In this document: positions 9,831 to 18,664 of the stretch, in pieces
Layout: every line of letters starts with the position of its first letter
Numbering within the stretch: position 1 is the stretch's first letter
Assembly (NCBI RefSeq): GCF_000069785.1
Contig: NC_010528.1
Span: 310,001-374,000, forward strand
Direction: 5' to 3'
DNA: 64,000 nucleotides
From: Cupriavidus taiwanensis LMG 19424
Lineage (GTDB): Bacteria > Pseudomonadota > Gammaproteobacteria > Burkholderiales > Burkholderiaceae
Notes under the pieces: generated by a model
What the model saw: only the letters and a program-made list of their open reading frames with translations
Told to the model about the DNA's origin: nothing
Databases searched by the model: none
Program-made: the position numbers and the translations under genes

Positions 9831-11774
9831 TTACCTGGACGGCTGCGCGTTGAACTGGTAACGGCGCAGCGTATCGATCAGGGTCTCGTTCTCGGGATCG
9901 ATGCGCACGGCCTCGGTCCAGGTCTTGCGGGCCTCGTCGTGCTCGCCTAGCTGCCACAGCACCTCGCCGAGGTGCGCGCCGATTTCCGCCTCGGGCGCCT
10001 TGGCATAAGCGTTGCGCAGCAGGACGGCCGCGGGTTGCAGGTCACCCATGCGGAATTTGACCCAGGCGAGGCTGTCCATGATGTACGGATCGTCAGGCCC
10101 CAGCTCGGAGGCACGCTCCAGCAGCTTGAGCGCCTCGGGCAGGCGCTCGTTGCGGTCCGCCAGCGAATAGCCGAGGGCGTTGTAGCCCTGCTTCTGCTGC
10201 GGCTGCAGCGCGATCACGCGGCGCAGGCCGGTTTCCATGCTGGCGTAGCGCTTCTGGCGTTCGTCCAGCATCGCCAGTTCGTAGATCCAGTCGGCGTTGT
10301 CGGGTTCTGCCGCGACACGCTCGTTCAGCACCTTGCGGGCGCGGTCGTAGGCCTTGTTCTCCATCAGCGTGGCCACTTCGGCCTGGCGGATGGCGGTCAC
10401 GCGCTGCGAGCGCTGGCCGGGATCGGGAATGTCCTCGGCGTCGGTAAGCATCTCGCCGAACAGTGCCTGCGCGTCGTCGAGCTTGCCCATGCGCGCCAGC
10501 AGCTGGGCGCGCTTGGCGGTGGCCGCCGGCGCCAGGCGGACGTCCTCGATACGATCGAGCCAGCGGATCGCGCCCGCGTAGTCCTTGCGTTCCTCGGCGA
10601 TCTGCGCCAGGTACTGGTAGGCGATATCGGGATTCGCGCTGGGCTGTTTTTCGACCAGTTGCAGGTATTCCTGCAAGTACTGCTCGGCCTCGCCGAAGTT
10701 CTTGGCCTGCAGGCTGGTCAGGCCCAGCGCCAGCGGCACGCGCGGGTCGGCGGGGGCGACCTTGCGCAGCGTCTCGAACTCCTGGCGGGCCGCCGGCATG
10801 TCGTTCTTCAGCAGGTACAGCCGCGCCAGGGTGATATGGCCGTTGACCGATTCGGGCGACTTTTCCAGAAAGCGCTTGAGCACCGCCACGGCTTCATCGG
10901 GCTGCTTCTCGGCGCGCAGTTCCGCTGCCATCAGCGCGGCGGCTTCATAGGCAGGCCGCAACCGCAAGGCCTGGTCTAGCGCGGCCAGCGCGCCGGGCTC
11001 GTCGCCGGCAAGTTCGCGCGCGCGCGCCAGCGCCAGCTGGGTTTCCGGCAACTTGGCTTCATTGCGGGTCAGGTCCTGCAGCAGCCTGGCCGCGCCGGCC
11101 GGATCGCTGGTACGCGACAGTTGCTGCTGCAACTGCAGGATGGCATCGCCGCGCTGGCTGGCCGGCACCGTGGCCAGTTGCTGCTGCAGCAGCGGGCGGG
11201 CATCGTCCCAGCGGCCGTTCAGCACCAGCAGGGTGGACAGCACCTGGCCCGCCGCGGGCGAAGTCGGGGTGATCTCCTTCCACAGGCGCGCGGCGTCAAG
11301 CGCCTGCTGCGGGATGCGTGCGTTGAAGGCAATCTCGGTGGCTCGCTGGGCGAAGCGCGGGTCGCGGGTCTGGCGCGCCAGCTCCAGGTAGGTGCGGTAG
11401 GCCGGGCCCACCAGGCCGCGCTGGATGGAAATCTCGGCGGCCAGCACCATATAGACGATATCGTCGGTCAGCTCCAGCGACGGCAGTGCCGGCCGCGCCG
11501 GCTTGGCGGCCGGGGTGTCGGCCGCGGCCAGTTGCAGCATGGGCAGCGAACCCGCGCCCACGGGAGGCGCGGCGTGGGCAGCGCCCGCCGCCGCCGCCAG
11601 CAGCGCGCCGGCGGCCAGCGCGCGCGCATGGCGCCGCGGGGCTCGCCACCAGCGCGCCAGCAGGCTGGCACGGCGCGCCGCGCGCGAGCCGGCGCGCGGG
11701 GATGTGGTCAGGCCGCCGCCCGCGGTGGCTTGCAACGTGGAGTCCGGCATCAGGTCCGGCATCAGGTCCGACAT
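9831..11774 (-). CDS. Tetratricopeptide repeat protein, exported
   Basis: This 647-residue protein consists largely of TPR-type helix pairs from about residue 110 to the end, with repeats such as EFETLRKVAPADPRVPLALGLTSLQAKNFGEAEQYL and ELGPDDPYIMDSLAWVKFRMGDLQPA. It probably acts as a protein-protein scaffold at the envelope. The N-terminus is unusual: about 45 polar and basic residues precede a hydrophobic stretch ending AAGAAHAAPP, which looks like a signal peptide with a long n-region, so the real start may lie downstream of the listed one. The first codons lie in a 12-bp tandem repeat. It is 83 bases upstream of lolB on the same strand, so a role in envelope biogenesis is plausible but inferred. 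Confidence 0.85.
   Translation of the reverse strand: MSDLMPDLMPDSTLQATAGGGLTTSPRAGSRAARRASLLARWWRAPRRHARALAAGALLAAAAGAAHAAPPVGAGSLPMLQLAAADTPAAKPARPALPSLELTDDIVYMVLAAEISIQRGLVGPAYRTYLELARQTRDPRFAQRATEIAFNARIPQQALDAARLWKEITPTSPAAGQVLSTLLVLNGRWDDARPLLQQQLATVPASQRGDAILQLQQQLSRTSDPAGAARLLQDLTRNEAKLPETQLALARARELAGDEPGALAALDQALRLRPAYEAAALMAAELRAEKQPDEAVAVLKRFLEKSPESVNGHITLARLYLLKNDMPAARQEFETLRKVAPADPRVPLALGLTSLQAKNFGEAEQYLQEYLQLVEKQPSANPDIAYQYLAQIAEERKDYAGAIRWLDRIEDVRLAPAATAKRAQLLARMGKLDDAQALFGEMLTDAEDIPDPGQRSQRVTAIRQAEVATLMENKAYDRARKVLNERVAAEPDNADWIYELAMLDERQKRYASMETGLRRVIALQPQQKQGYNALGYSLADRNERLPEALKLLERASELGPDDPYIMDSLAWVKFRMGDLQPAAVLLRNAYAKAPEAEIGAHLGEVLWQLGEHDEARKTWTEAVRIDPENETLIDTLRRYQFNAQPSR
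11742..11774. repeat. 12-bp tandem repeat at the start of the TPR gene
   Basis: GTCCGGCATCAG occurs at 11742-11753 and 11754-11765, followed by a partial copy GTCCGACAT (11766-11774). It encodes the repeated MPDL at the N-terminus. Variation in copy number would add or remove four residues without a frameshift. Confidence 0.7.
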
Positions 11775-11832
11775 GTATTGAGTGCTCCGGCGCGCGCTGG
11801 CGAAGGATGTGAGAGATTGCGCATTGATAAGG

Positions 11833-11857
11833 GCATTGTAGCGTGCCGCTACAATGC
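11833..11857. promoter_or_regulatory. Palindromic divergent promoter between TPR gene and mutM
   Basis: GCATTGTAGCG (11833-11843), spacer TGC, and CGCTACAATGC (11847-11857) form a perfect 11-bp inverted repeat. Each arm carries TACAAT, a good -10 box, one on each strand. The site is 59 bases before the TPR ATG and 73 before the mutM ATG, so it could drive both genes back to back and be bound by a dimeric regulator. Confidence 0.5.
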
Positions 11858-11929
11858 GCTGCTTGGCGCCGCAGGCCGGCGCGGCCGGGCGCTGCAGGAG
11901 TTTTGAGCGGTAACCAACGGAGAGGTTCG

Positions 11930-12802
11930 ATGCCTGAATTGCCCGAGGTCGAGGTGACCCGGCGCGGCTTGCTGCCGCATGTGGTGGGGCGGCGCATCGC
12001 CGCGGTCACGGTGCGCCACCGTGGCCTGCGCTGGCCGGTCGACCCCGGCCTCGAGGCCTGCCTGGCCCACCGCCTGGTGCGTCGCATCGAGCGCCGCGGC
12101 AAGTACCTGCTGCTGGAATGCATCAGTGCCGACGCGGCGCAGCCCCCCGGCTGGCTGCTGGTTCACCTGGGCATGACCGGCACACTGCGGGTGCTGCCCG
12201 AAGCACCGCCGCCGGGCATGCACGACCACTTCGACCTGCTGCTCGATGCCGGCCCGGCTCCGGGCATGCTGGCGGACACCATCGTGCTGCGCTTTCGCGA
12301 TCCACGCCGCTTCGGCGCCATCCTCTGGACCACGCTGCCGGAGGCGGAACTGGCGTCGCACCCGCTGCTGAGTACCCTCGGCATCGAGCCGTTCGATCCC
12401 GCCTTCGACGGCGCCTGGCTGCACCGCCACACGCGCGGGCGCAGTGCCGCGATCAAGACCGTGCTGCTGTCGGGCGCCATCGTGGTGGGAGTGGGCAACA
12501 TCTATGCGTCCGAAAGCCTGTTTCGCGCGGGTATCCGTCCGACCACCGCGGCCGGGCGCCTGAGCCGCGCGCGTTGCGACCGGCTGGCGCAAGCCGTGCG
12601 CGACACCCTGGCGCAGGCCATCGAGCGGGGCGGCAGCACGCTGCGCGATTTTGTCGGCAGCGACGGCGCCAGCGGCTACTTCCAGCTGGATTGCTTTGTC
12701 TACGACCGAGCCGGCCTGCCATGCCGGGTGTGCGCCACGCCGGTGCGCCAGATCGTGCAGGGCCAGCGTTCCACCTTCTACTGCCCGAAATGCCAGCACT
12801 GA
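11930..12802 (+). CDS. mutM: Formamidopyrimidine-DNA glycosylase MutM (Fpg)
   Basis: MutM removes 8-oxoguanine and ring-opened purines from DNA and nicks the abasic site. The 290-residue product starts [14 protein letters not shown], giving the catalytic Pro2 and Glu3 after Met removal. It has the conserved Lys in RRGKYLLLE, the helix-two-turn-helix region [16 protein letters not shown], and a C-terminal zinc finger C-x2-C...C-x2-C ([12 protein letters not shown] ... FYCPKCQH). The start must be at 11930 because Pro2 is the catalytic amine. With mutY 2.3 kb downstream on the same strand it forms the GO repair pair, with a dynamin-like GTPase gene between them. Confidence 0.97.
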   Translation: MPELPEVEVTRRGLLPHVVGRRIAAVTVRHRGLRWPVDPGLEACLAHRLVRRIERRGKYLLLECISADAAQPPGWLLVHLGMTGTLRVLPEAPPPGMHDHFDLLLDAGPAPGMLADTIVLRFRDPRRFGAILWTTLPEAELASHPLLSTLGIEPFDPAFDGAWLHRHTRGRSAAIKTVLLSGAIVVGVGNIYASESLFRAGIRPTTAAGRLSRARCDRLAQAVRDTLAQAIERGGSTLRDFVGSDGASGYFQLDCFVYDRAGLPCRVCATPVRQIVQGQRSTFYCPKCQH

Positions 12803-13065
12803 CCTCCAGGCCGAGTGCCTGAGGGGACGCCCGCCGCCGCGGGTCGATGGGCCGGCGCAACACTGGCGCAGCCGAAGCCCTTCAAGGGACGCGAATTCCA
12901 CAAAAGCGCCGTGGAAACCTGTATCGTGTGCGCAGTCATAAAAAGTTACAAAATGGCCGGCCGCGAGCCATGCAGGCGGGGCGTGCGGACCGGCATCGCG
13001 TGAACACGGGCATGCCGCCAAGGGGGGCGTGCCCCGAGGCAAAACCAAGTCAGCCCAACAGGTCC

Positions 13066-15018
13066 ATGACAACGCTCGCCCACCAATTCGAACAATACGG
13101 CGCCTGGAGAACCGGGGTCCTCCAGTCACTGGCCGAATTCCAGTCCTGGCTGCAGCAGCACGACCTGTACGATGCACAGGCCGACGACCGCGTGCAGCGC
13201 ATCCAGAACGTGCTGCGCAGCGACCGTCTCAAGGTCGCCTTCATCGCGGAGTTCTCGCGCGGCAAGAGCGAGCTGATCAACGCCATCTTCTTTGCCGACT
13301 ACGGGCGCCGCATCCTGCCGTCGTCGGCCGGGCGCACCACCATGTGCCCGACCGAGCTGCGCTACGACGAGGCCGAGCCGCCCAGCATCCGCCTGCTGCC
13401 GATCGAGACGCGCCTGCAGGACGCCTCCACGGCCGACTTCATCGAGGCCGGCACTTCGGCATCGCACTGGCATTCGGTGCCGCTCGACCCGTCGTCGCCC
13501 GAAGGCATGCTCGAGGCGTTCCAGCACGTGGTGCAGACCATGCGCGTCCCACCCGAGCAGGCCGAGGCGCTGGGGCTGTACCACGAGAACGACCCCGATG
13601 CCGCCTACGCGGTCGACGCCGAGGGCATGGTCGAGATCTCGCGCTGGCGCCACGCCGTCATCAATTTCCCGCATCCGCTGCTGCGCCAGGGCCTGGTGAT
13701 CCTCGACACGCCGGGCCTGAACGCGATCGGCACCGAACCCGAGCTGACGCTGCGGCTGATTCCGGATGCGCACGTGGTGGTGTTCGTGCTGGCCGCCGAT
13801 GCGGGCGTGACCAAGAGCGACCTGGAGTTGTGGCGCAGCCATGTCGGCGCAGGGCACCGGCGCGGCTGCCTGGCGGTGCTCAACAAGATCGACGGGCTGT
13901 GGGACCCGCTGCGCCAGCCGGGCGAGATCGCGCAGGAAATCGCGCGGCAGGTGTCGACCACCGCGCAGGTGCTGGGCATCGAGCAGTCGCGCGTGTATCC
14001 GGTGTCGGCGCAGAAGGGACTGGTGGCCAAGGTCACGCACGACGATGCCCTGCTTGCGCGCAGCGGGCTGCCGGAATTCGAGCACGTGCTGTCGGACCAG
14101 CTGATTCCGCGCCGGCGCGAGATCGTCTCGGACCAGGTGTACCGGCTGGTGCAGGACATGGCGCGCGCCGCGCAGCAACTGCTGCAGAGCCGCCGCCGCG
14201 ACATCGTCGAGCAGCTGTTCGAGCTGCGCGGCCTGCGCGGCAAGAACCATGCGATGGTCAAGCACATGCTGATGCGGGTGCAGGGCGAGAAGGACGAGTT
14301 CGAGCAGAGCATCAGCAAGTTCCAGGCGCTGCGCCTGGTGTTTGGCCGGCACAGTGCCGACATCATCAAGAGCCTGCAGTTGCGCGACGTGCGCCGCACC
14401 ATGCGCAGCGCGCGCGAGCAGATGAAGGAGCGCTTCTTTTCGCGCGGCCTGCGCGAGGACATGGACGCCTTGTTCGCGCAGCTGAGCGGGCTGGTGAGCG
14501 ATGCCGACAACAAGATCGGCCAGCTGCACCAGCTGATCGACAGCATGTACCGGCGCTTCAATGCCGAGCACGGCTTCACGCTGCCCGCGCCGATGCAGTT
14601 CACCGCCGAGCGCTACCTGGCCGAGCTGCAGGAGACGCTGCGGCTGGTGCAGGCGCATTTCGGCACGATCAGCATGCTGACGCGTTCGCGCCCGCAGCTG
14701 GTGCAAAGCGCGTTCAACACCATGGCCAGTCGCGTGCTGGAAAATTTCCGTGGCCTGAACCGCGATATCGAAGTCTGGCTCAAGTCCGTGATGACGCCGC
14801 TGGAAGCGCAGGTGCGCGAACACCAGAAGCAGCTGCGCCGGCGTGTCGATTCGATCGAGCGCATCCATGAAGCCACCGACACGCTGGAAAGCCGCATCGC
14901 GCAGCTGGAGGAGGTCCTGAACGGGCTGGACGAACGCAGCGGACGGATCGAAGGCTTTGCCCAGCGGCTGATGCGGCCGGCGGCCGATGCCGGCAGTGCC
15001 AGCCTTGCGGTAGCGTAG
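13066..15018 (+). CDS. Dynamin-like GTPase
   Basis: This 650-residue protein has a dynamin-superfamily G domain: P-loop EFSRGKS with GKS at 66-68, switch threonines near RTTMCPTELRY, G3 DTPGLN from residue 214, and G4 NKID at 273-276. After about residue 360 the chain is long and helical with charged heptads (EGKD/ELRGL, LVSDADNKIGQLHQLIDSMYRRF, QLEEVLNGLDERSGRIEGF), as expected for a dynamin stalk or coiled coil. No clear membrane span is seen. Bacterial dynamins act in membrane fusion, repair or phage defence; which applies here is unknown. The ATG at 13066 is chosen because family-like sequence starts there; the frame is open to 12847. mutM lies 263 bases upstream and mutY 125 downstream. 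Confidence 0.88.
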   Translation: MTTLAHQFEQYGAWRTGVLQSLAEFQSWLQQHDLYDAQADDRVQRIQNVLRSDRLKVAFIAEFSRGKSELINAIFFADYGRRILPSSAGRTTMCPTELRYDEAEPPSIRLLPIETRLQDASTADFIEAGTSASHWHSVPLDPSSPEGMLEAFQHVVQTMRVPPEQAEALGLYHENDPDAAYAVDAEGMVEISRWRHAVINFPHPLLRQGLVILDTPGLNAIGTEPELTLRLIPDAHVVVFVLAADAGVTKSDLELWRSHVGAGHRRGCLAVLNKIDGLWDPLRQPGEIAQEIARQVSTTAQVLGIEQSRVYPVSAQKGLVAKVTHDDALLARSGLPEFEHVLSDQLIPRRREIVSDQVYRLVQDMARAAQQLLQSRRRDIVEQLFELRGLRGKNHAMVKHMLMRVQGEKDEFEQSISKFQALRLVFGRHSADIIKSLQLRDVRRTMRSAREQMKERFFSRGLREDMDALFAQLSGLVSDADNKIGQLHQLIDSMYRRFNAEHGFTLPAPMQFTAERYLAELQETLRLVQAHFGTISMLTRSRPQLVQSAFNTMASRVLENFRGLNRDIEVWLKSVMTPLEAQVREHQKQLRRRVDSIERIHEATDTLESRIAQLEEVLNGLDERSGRIEGFAQRLMRPAADAGSASLAVA

Positions 15019-15069
15019 CGGTCCGGCCGCTTCGCAAGCGTTGCGGCCTCGCCGGCCGGTATATCATGT

Positions 15070-15097
15070 GGCGCCGCGCCTAGCGGCGCCTTTTTCT
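15070..15097 (+). terminator. Intrinsic terminator after the dynamin-like gene
   Basis: GGCGCCGC (15070-15077), loop GCCTA, and GCGGCGCC (15083-15090) form a perfect 8-bp stem followed by TTTTTCTTT. It lies between the dynamin-like gene and mutY. Confidence 0.85.
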
Positions 15098-15143
15098 TTG
15101 GCGCGCCGATGCCCCGTTCGCGCGCCACGCCGTTGCCACACCG

Positions 15144-16319
15144 ATGTCCCGCAAACCAGCCCCCCGTACCGCTCCCGCCCTGCCTGACGATCTCTGCGTG
15201 CCGCCTGATTTCGGCGCGCGCGTGGTCGACTGGCAGCGCCGGTACGGCCGGCACGACCTGCCGTGGCAGAACACCCGCGATCCGTACCGCATCTGGCTGT
15301 CCGAGATCATGCTGCAGCAGACCCAGGTCAGCGCGGTGATCGACTATTTCCAGCGCTTCGTGGCGCAGCTGCCCACGGTGCAGGCCCTCGCGGCGGCGCC
15401 TGCCGACCAGGTGATGGCGCTGTGGGCGGGGCTGGGCTATTACTCGCGCGCGCGCAACCTGCACCGCTGCGCCATGCAAGTGGTCAGCGAGCATGGCGGA
15501 CGCTTCCCTACCGATCCCGCGGTGCTGGTCACGTTGCCGGGCATCGGCCGCTCCACCGCGGCGGCCATTGCCGCATTCAGCGCGGGCGTGCGTGTGCCGA
15601 TCCTGGATGGCAACGTCAAGCGCGTGTTCGCGCGCTGCTTCGGCATCCATGGCCACCCCGGCGAGCGCGCGGTGGAGACGCGCATGTGGCAGCTGGCGGA
15701 ACTGGCCTTGCCGGCGCCCGGCCCGCGCGAGAGCGAGGACATGGTTGCCTATACGCAGGGGCTGATGGACCTGGGCGCGACGGTGTGCTCACGCGGCAAG
15801 CCCGCCTGCCTGGCCGATGCCGCCGCGTGCCCGCTGTCCGCCGATTGCGTGGCGCGCCGCGACGGCCTGACCGGCGTGCTGCCCGCGCCCAGGCCGCGTG
15901 CGGCGATCCCGGAGCGCAGCACGGTGATGCTGCTGGTGCGGCGCGAGCGCGAAGTACTGCTGCGCCTGCGTCCCGACAGCGGCATCTGGGGCGGCCTGTG
16001 GAGCCTGCCTGAGATGCCGGTCGAGACCGTGCCCTTCGACGCGGAAGACGCCGAGGCCTGGGCGCTCGACTACGCGCGCGCTTTCGGCACGCCCGCGCGC
16101 GCCGTGCTGGCCGGCGAACTGACCCATGTGTTCACGCATTTCCGCCTGCTGATCCGCGCGATCCGGGTCGACCTCGCGGCGCAGGCCAACGTGCTGCAGC
16201 AGGACGGCGCGGCGCCGGCCGGGCAGCGCTGGCTGTCGCTCGACGATCTCGACGCGCTGGGTACGCCCGCGCCGGTGCGCCGGCTGCTGGAAGACCAGGC
16301 GCGGGTGGGCTTGTTCTGA
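15144..16319 (+). CDS. mutY: Adenine DNA glycosylase MutY
   Basis: MutY removes adenine mispaired with 8-oxoguanine. The 391-residue product has WLSEIMLQQTQV (catalytic Glu), the helix-hairpin-helix LPGIGRSTAAAIAAF, the catalytic Asp in PILDGNVKRV, and a C-terminal NUDIX-like domain (about 255-385) that reads 8-oxoG. The iron-sulfur cysteines are C215, C222, C229 and C235, giving C-x6-C-x6-C-x5-C. The usual spacing is C-x6-C-x2-C-x5-C, so four residues are inserted between the second and third. The gene follows a strong terminator and probably has its own promoter. Confidence 0.96.
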   Translation: MSRKPAPRTAPALPDDLCVPPDFGARVVDWQRRYGRHDLPWQNTRDPYRIWLSEIMLQQTQVSAVIDYFQRFVAQLPTVQALAAAPADQVMALWAGLGYYSRARNLHRCAMQVVSEHGGRFPTDPAVLVTLPGIGRSTAAAIAAFSAGVRVPILDGNVKRVFARCFGIHGHPGERAVETRMWQLAELALPAPGPRESEDMVAYTQGLMDLGATVCSRGKPACLADAAACPLSADCVARRDGLTGVLPAPRPRAAIPERSTVMLLVRREREVLLRLRPDSGIWGGLWSLPEMPVETVPFDAEDAEAWALDYARAFGTPARAVLAGELTHVFTHFRLLIRAIRVDLAAQANVLQQDGAAPAGQRWLSLDDLDALGTPAPVRRLLEDQARVGLF

Positions 16320-16361
16320 ACTGAAGCGCGTGCAGGACGACAGCGCGGGACAACAGGGCGC

Positions 16362-17021
16362 CTACAGCATGTGGTTCTGCCGCATGTAGCGGTGCACGAT
16401 CTCGATGCGCATGCCCGCGTCGGGCAGGGCCATCAGCATCTGCTTGGCCTTGAGCGGCACCGGCAGCAGTTCGCATAGCCGGTTGGCGACCCAGCTCGGG
16501 TCGTCCCACAGGTAGGGCTCGTCGAAGGGCAGGCGGTCGGGCTGCTCGGCGTGCAGCCGCGTGACGATGCGGCGCAGCGCGTCCAGGCATTCGCCCAGCA
16601 GTTCGAGCTTGCAGTCGATGATGTCGGGAGGAAGCACCTCGGCCCGTGCCACCAGCAGGCCGTCGTCGCGGGTCTCGTGGCCGAGGATATGGAAGCGGTC
16701 GCGGCCGCGCGCGCGGATCAGCAGCACGCCCAGCTGTTCCATGTTGCAGTCGACGATCTCGGCCAGGCAGCCGACCAGCTCCGGCACGGTAGGCTGGTTG
16801 GGCCGGGCGACCTCGTCGCCACTGGCAATCAGGCAGACGCCGAACGGTGCGCTGTCGCGCAGGCAGTTGCGCACCATGTCGACATAGCGCGCCTCGAACA
16901 CGCGCAACGGCAGCCGTCCACCGGGAAACAGCACCGTGTGCAGGGGGAACAGCGGCAGGTTATCGAGCGTCCGTGGCGGATCTGCGGAACCGGTGGGACG
17001 GTAGAGGTCGGTCGAGGACAT
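16362..17021 (-). CDS. Lon N-terminal (substrate-binding) domain protein
   Basis: The 219-residue product consists of a Lon protease N-terminal (LAN/PUA-like) domain without the ATPase or protease parts. The hallmark LPLFPLHTVLFPGGRLPLRVFEARYVDMV is at about residues 20-50. Later segments include FGVCLIASGDE, GCLAEIVD and GRDRFHILGHE. Stand-alone members are widespread in Proteobacteria and their substrate is unknown. It lies 92 bases downstream of rapZ on the same strand and may share its transcript. It ends near, and convergent with, mutY. Confidence 0.88.
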   Translation of the reverse strand: MSSTDLYRPTGSADPPRTLDNLPLFPLHTVLFPGGRLPLRVFEARYVDMVRNCLRDSAPFGVCLIASGDEVARPNQPTVPELVGCLAEIVDCNMEQLGVLLIRARGRDRFHILGHETRDDGLLVARAEVLPPDIIDCKLELLGECLDALRRIVTRLHAEQPDRLPFDEPYLWDDPSWVANRLCELLPVPLKAKQMLMALPDAGMRIEIVHRYMRQNHML

Positions 17022-17113
17022 GCGGTGCAGGCTTGGGGGTCGCGCAGCATTGGGCCGCCAGGCCGACGCCGCGCTCAGATGCCCTGTGCAGCCCGGGGGC
17101 CATGCCGCGTGCG

Positions 17114-17989
17114 TCAGCCCGCCGGTGCGAGCTCTCGGTGTCTGACCAGCACATTACCATGTGCCCGGAAATAGTTGGCGAGCCTTTCGGCAATATAGAC
17201 CGAGCGATGCTGGCCGCCGGTGCAGCCGATCGCCACGGTCAGGTAGCTGCGGTTGTCGGCAATGAAGCTTGGCAGCCACTTTTCCACATAGGCGCGGATA
17301 TCCTCGGCCATCGCCAGCACCATCGGCTGCCCCTGCAGGAAGTCGATCACCGGCGTGTCGCGGCCGGTCAGCGGCCGCAGCGCCAGGTCATAGTACGGGT
17401 TGGGCAGCGAGCGCACGTCGAACACCATGTCGGCGTCGCTGGGCACGCCATGCTTGAAGCCGAACGACTCGAACAGCAACGTCAGGCGCTGGCTGTCGTC
17501 GCGGATCAGCTCCTTGATCCAGCTGCGCAGCGTATTGGTGCGCACATTGCTGGTATCGATCCGGTGCGCGGCTTCGGCAAGCGGGCTCAGCAGCGAGCGC
17601 TCCATCTCGATCGCTTCCATCAGCGCCGTGTCGTTGAAGGCGCCGCCGCCGGCCGCGCCGTCGGTGCGTGCCGACAGCGGATGGCGGCGGCGCGTCTCGG
17701 AATAGCGCTGCACCAGGGCGTCGGTGCTGGCGGTCAGGAAAATGACCTCGACCTGGTGTTCGGCGGCCAGCGCGCGCACGGTGTCGGGCAGCTGGTCGAG
17801 CGACTCGCGGCTGCGGATGTCGGTCGCCACGCCCAGGTGCGTGTAGCCCTGAGCGTCGAGGTAGCGGGTCAGTTCAGGGATGAACTGCGCCGGCAGGTTG
17901 TCCACGCAGTAATAGCCTGCATCTTCGAGGACGTTCAGTGCGACGGACTTGCCGGAACCGGATATGCCGGTGATGAGGATGATGCGCAT
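17114..17989 (-). CDS. rapZ: RNase adapter protein RapZ
   Basis: RapZ is an RNA-binding adapter that, in enterics, presents the small RNA GlmZ to RNase E and senses glucosamine 6-phosphate. The 291-residue product has an N-terminal P-loop GISGSGKS (8-15), the Walker B-like segment ([27 protein letters not shown]), and the C-terminal domain with [17 protein letters not shown]. In betaproteobacteria its RNA targets are not established. It belongs to the rpoN-hpf-ptsN-hprK-rapZ block, but here a PsiF gene with its own terminator separates it from hprK. Confidence 0.95.
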   Translation of the reverse strand: MRIILITGISGSGKSVALNVLEDAGYYCVDNLPAQFIPELTRYLDAQGYTHLGVATDIRSRESLDQLPDTVRALAAEHQVEVIFLTASTDALVQRYSETRRRHPLSARTDGAAGGGAFNDTALMEAIEMERSLLSPLAEAAHRIDTSNVRTNTLRSWIKELIRDDSQRLTLLFESFGFKHGVPSDADMVFDVRSLPNPYYDLALRPLTGRDTPVIDFLQGQPMVLAMAEDIRAYVEKWLPSFIADNRSYLTVAIGCTGGQHRSVYIAERLANYFRAHGNVLVRHRELAPAG

Positions 17990-18046
17990 AGCAACTGAAG
18001 CATAGCATCAGGTGCCGGCTGCGTCATGACAGCTGTTTGACACACC

Positions 18047-18080
18047 CAAAATGAAAATGGCGAACCTCGCGGTTCGCCAT
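18047..18080 (-). terminator. Intrinsic terminator after the PsiF gene
   Basis: ATGGCGAACC (18057-18066), loop TCGC, and GGTTCGCCAT (18071-18080) form a perfect 10-bp stem. On the minus strand it is followed by TTTCATTTT, so it ends psiF transcripts before rapZ. Confidence 0.8.
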
Positions 18081-18100
18081 GCTGCGGTGCCAGGGGGCGC

Positions 18101-18493
18101 TCAGGCTGCCTTCGACAGGCATTCCTTCATGTGGGCCTTGTATTCGTCGCCCTTCTTGCCCTTGCCCGACTTGCTGCAGGACGCCATCTTTTCCTGCTGG
18201 GTCTTGGACACGCCGGACTTCGACAGGCATTCCTTCATGAACGCCTTGCGTTCGTCGCCCTTTTTGCCGGAGGCTTGCGCGTTGCAGGCCTTCATCTTGT
18301 CTTGCTGGGTGTTGGCAGCGGGTTTGTCAGGGCTGGCCGGGGTAGCAGGGGTGGCGGGCACGGCCGGGGTGGCCGGGGCTGCTGCCGATGGCTTGGCCGG
18401 GGTGGCTGGCGTGGCCGGCGTGGCGGTCTGCGCAAAGGCGCTGGCGGCGAACAACGGGGTAACCAGCGCGCACACTGCAATCAGGCTCTTCAT
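18101..18493 (-). CDS. psiF: PsiF repeat protein, periplasmic
   Basis: The 130-residue protein has a signal peptide (MKSLIAVCALVTPLFAASAFAQ), then a low-complexity Ala/Pro/Thr linker of about 45 residues, then two PsiF repeats. Each repeat has the pattern M-x-x-C...GKKGDExKAxMKECLS (about 73-98 and 100-128), so each carries a Cys pair probably forming disulfides. PsiF is known as phosphate-starvation inducible in E. coli, but its biochemical role is unknown. The ATG at 18493 has a GAGGAG ribosome site; the frame extends upstream without one. It is placed between hprK and rapZ and is unlikely to act with them. Confidence 0.88.
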   Translation of the reverse strand: MKSLIAVCALVTPLFAASAFAQTATPATPATPAKPSAAAPATPAVPATPATPASPDKPAANTQQDKMKACNAQASGKKGDERKAFMKECLSKSGVSKTQQEKMASCSKSGKGKKGDEYKAHMKECLSKAA

Positions 18494-18664
18494 GCTTGCT
18501 CTCCTCGGGGGTGGAAAACCTTGTCGCCGCGCGCCTGGGTCGGCGTTGCGGCTGCCGTAACGGACGTGATGCCCATTACAGCACAAAACGAAGCATGCCC
18601 GAGAAACGTTGACGGGAGCTCGCTACGCCGTTGTAAGCAATTGAAAGCCGCGGCGCAGGACCGG

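Noticed and set aside
12815..13003. 62-codon open frame between mutM and the dynamin-like gene
   Set aside because: No ribosome site and no recognisable motif; most of the frame resembles untranslated spacer.
13126..14868. 580-codon minus-strand frame
   Set aside because: It is antisense to the dynamin-like GTPase, whose G1-G4 motifs prove the plus-strand frame.
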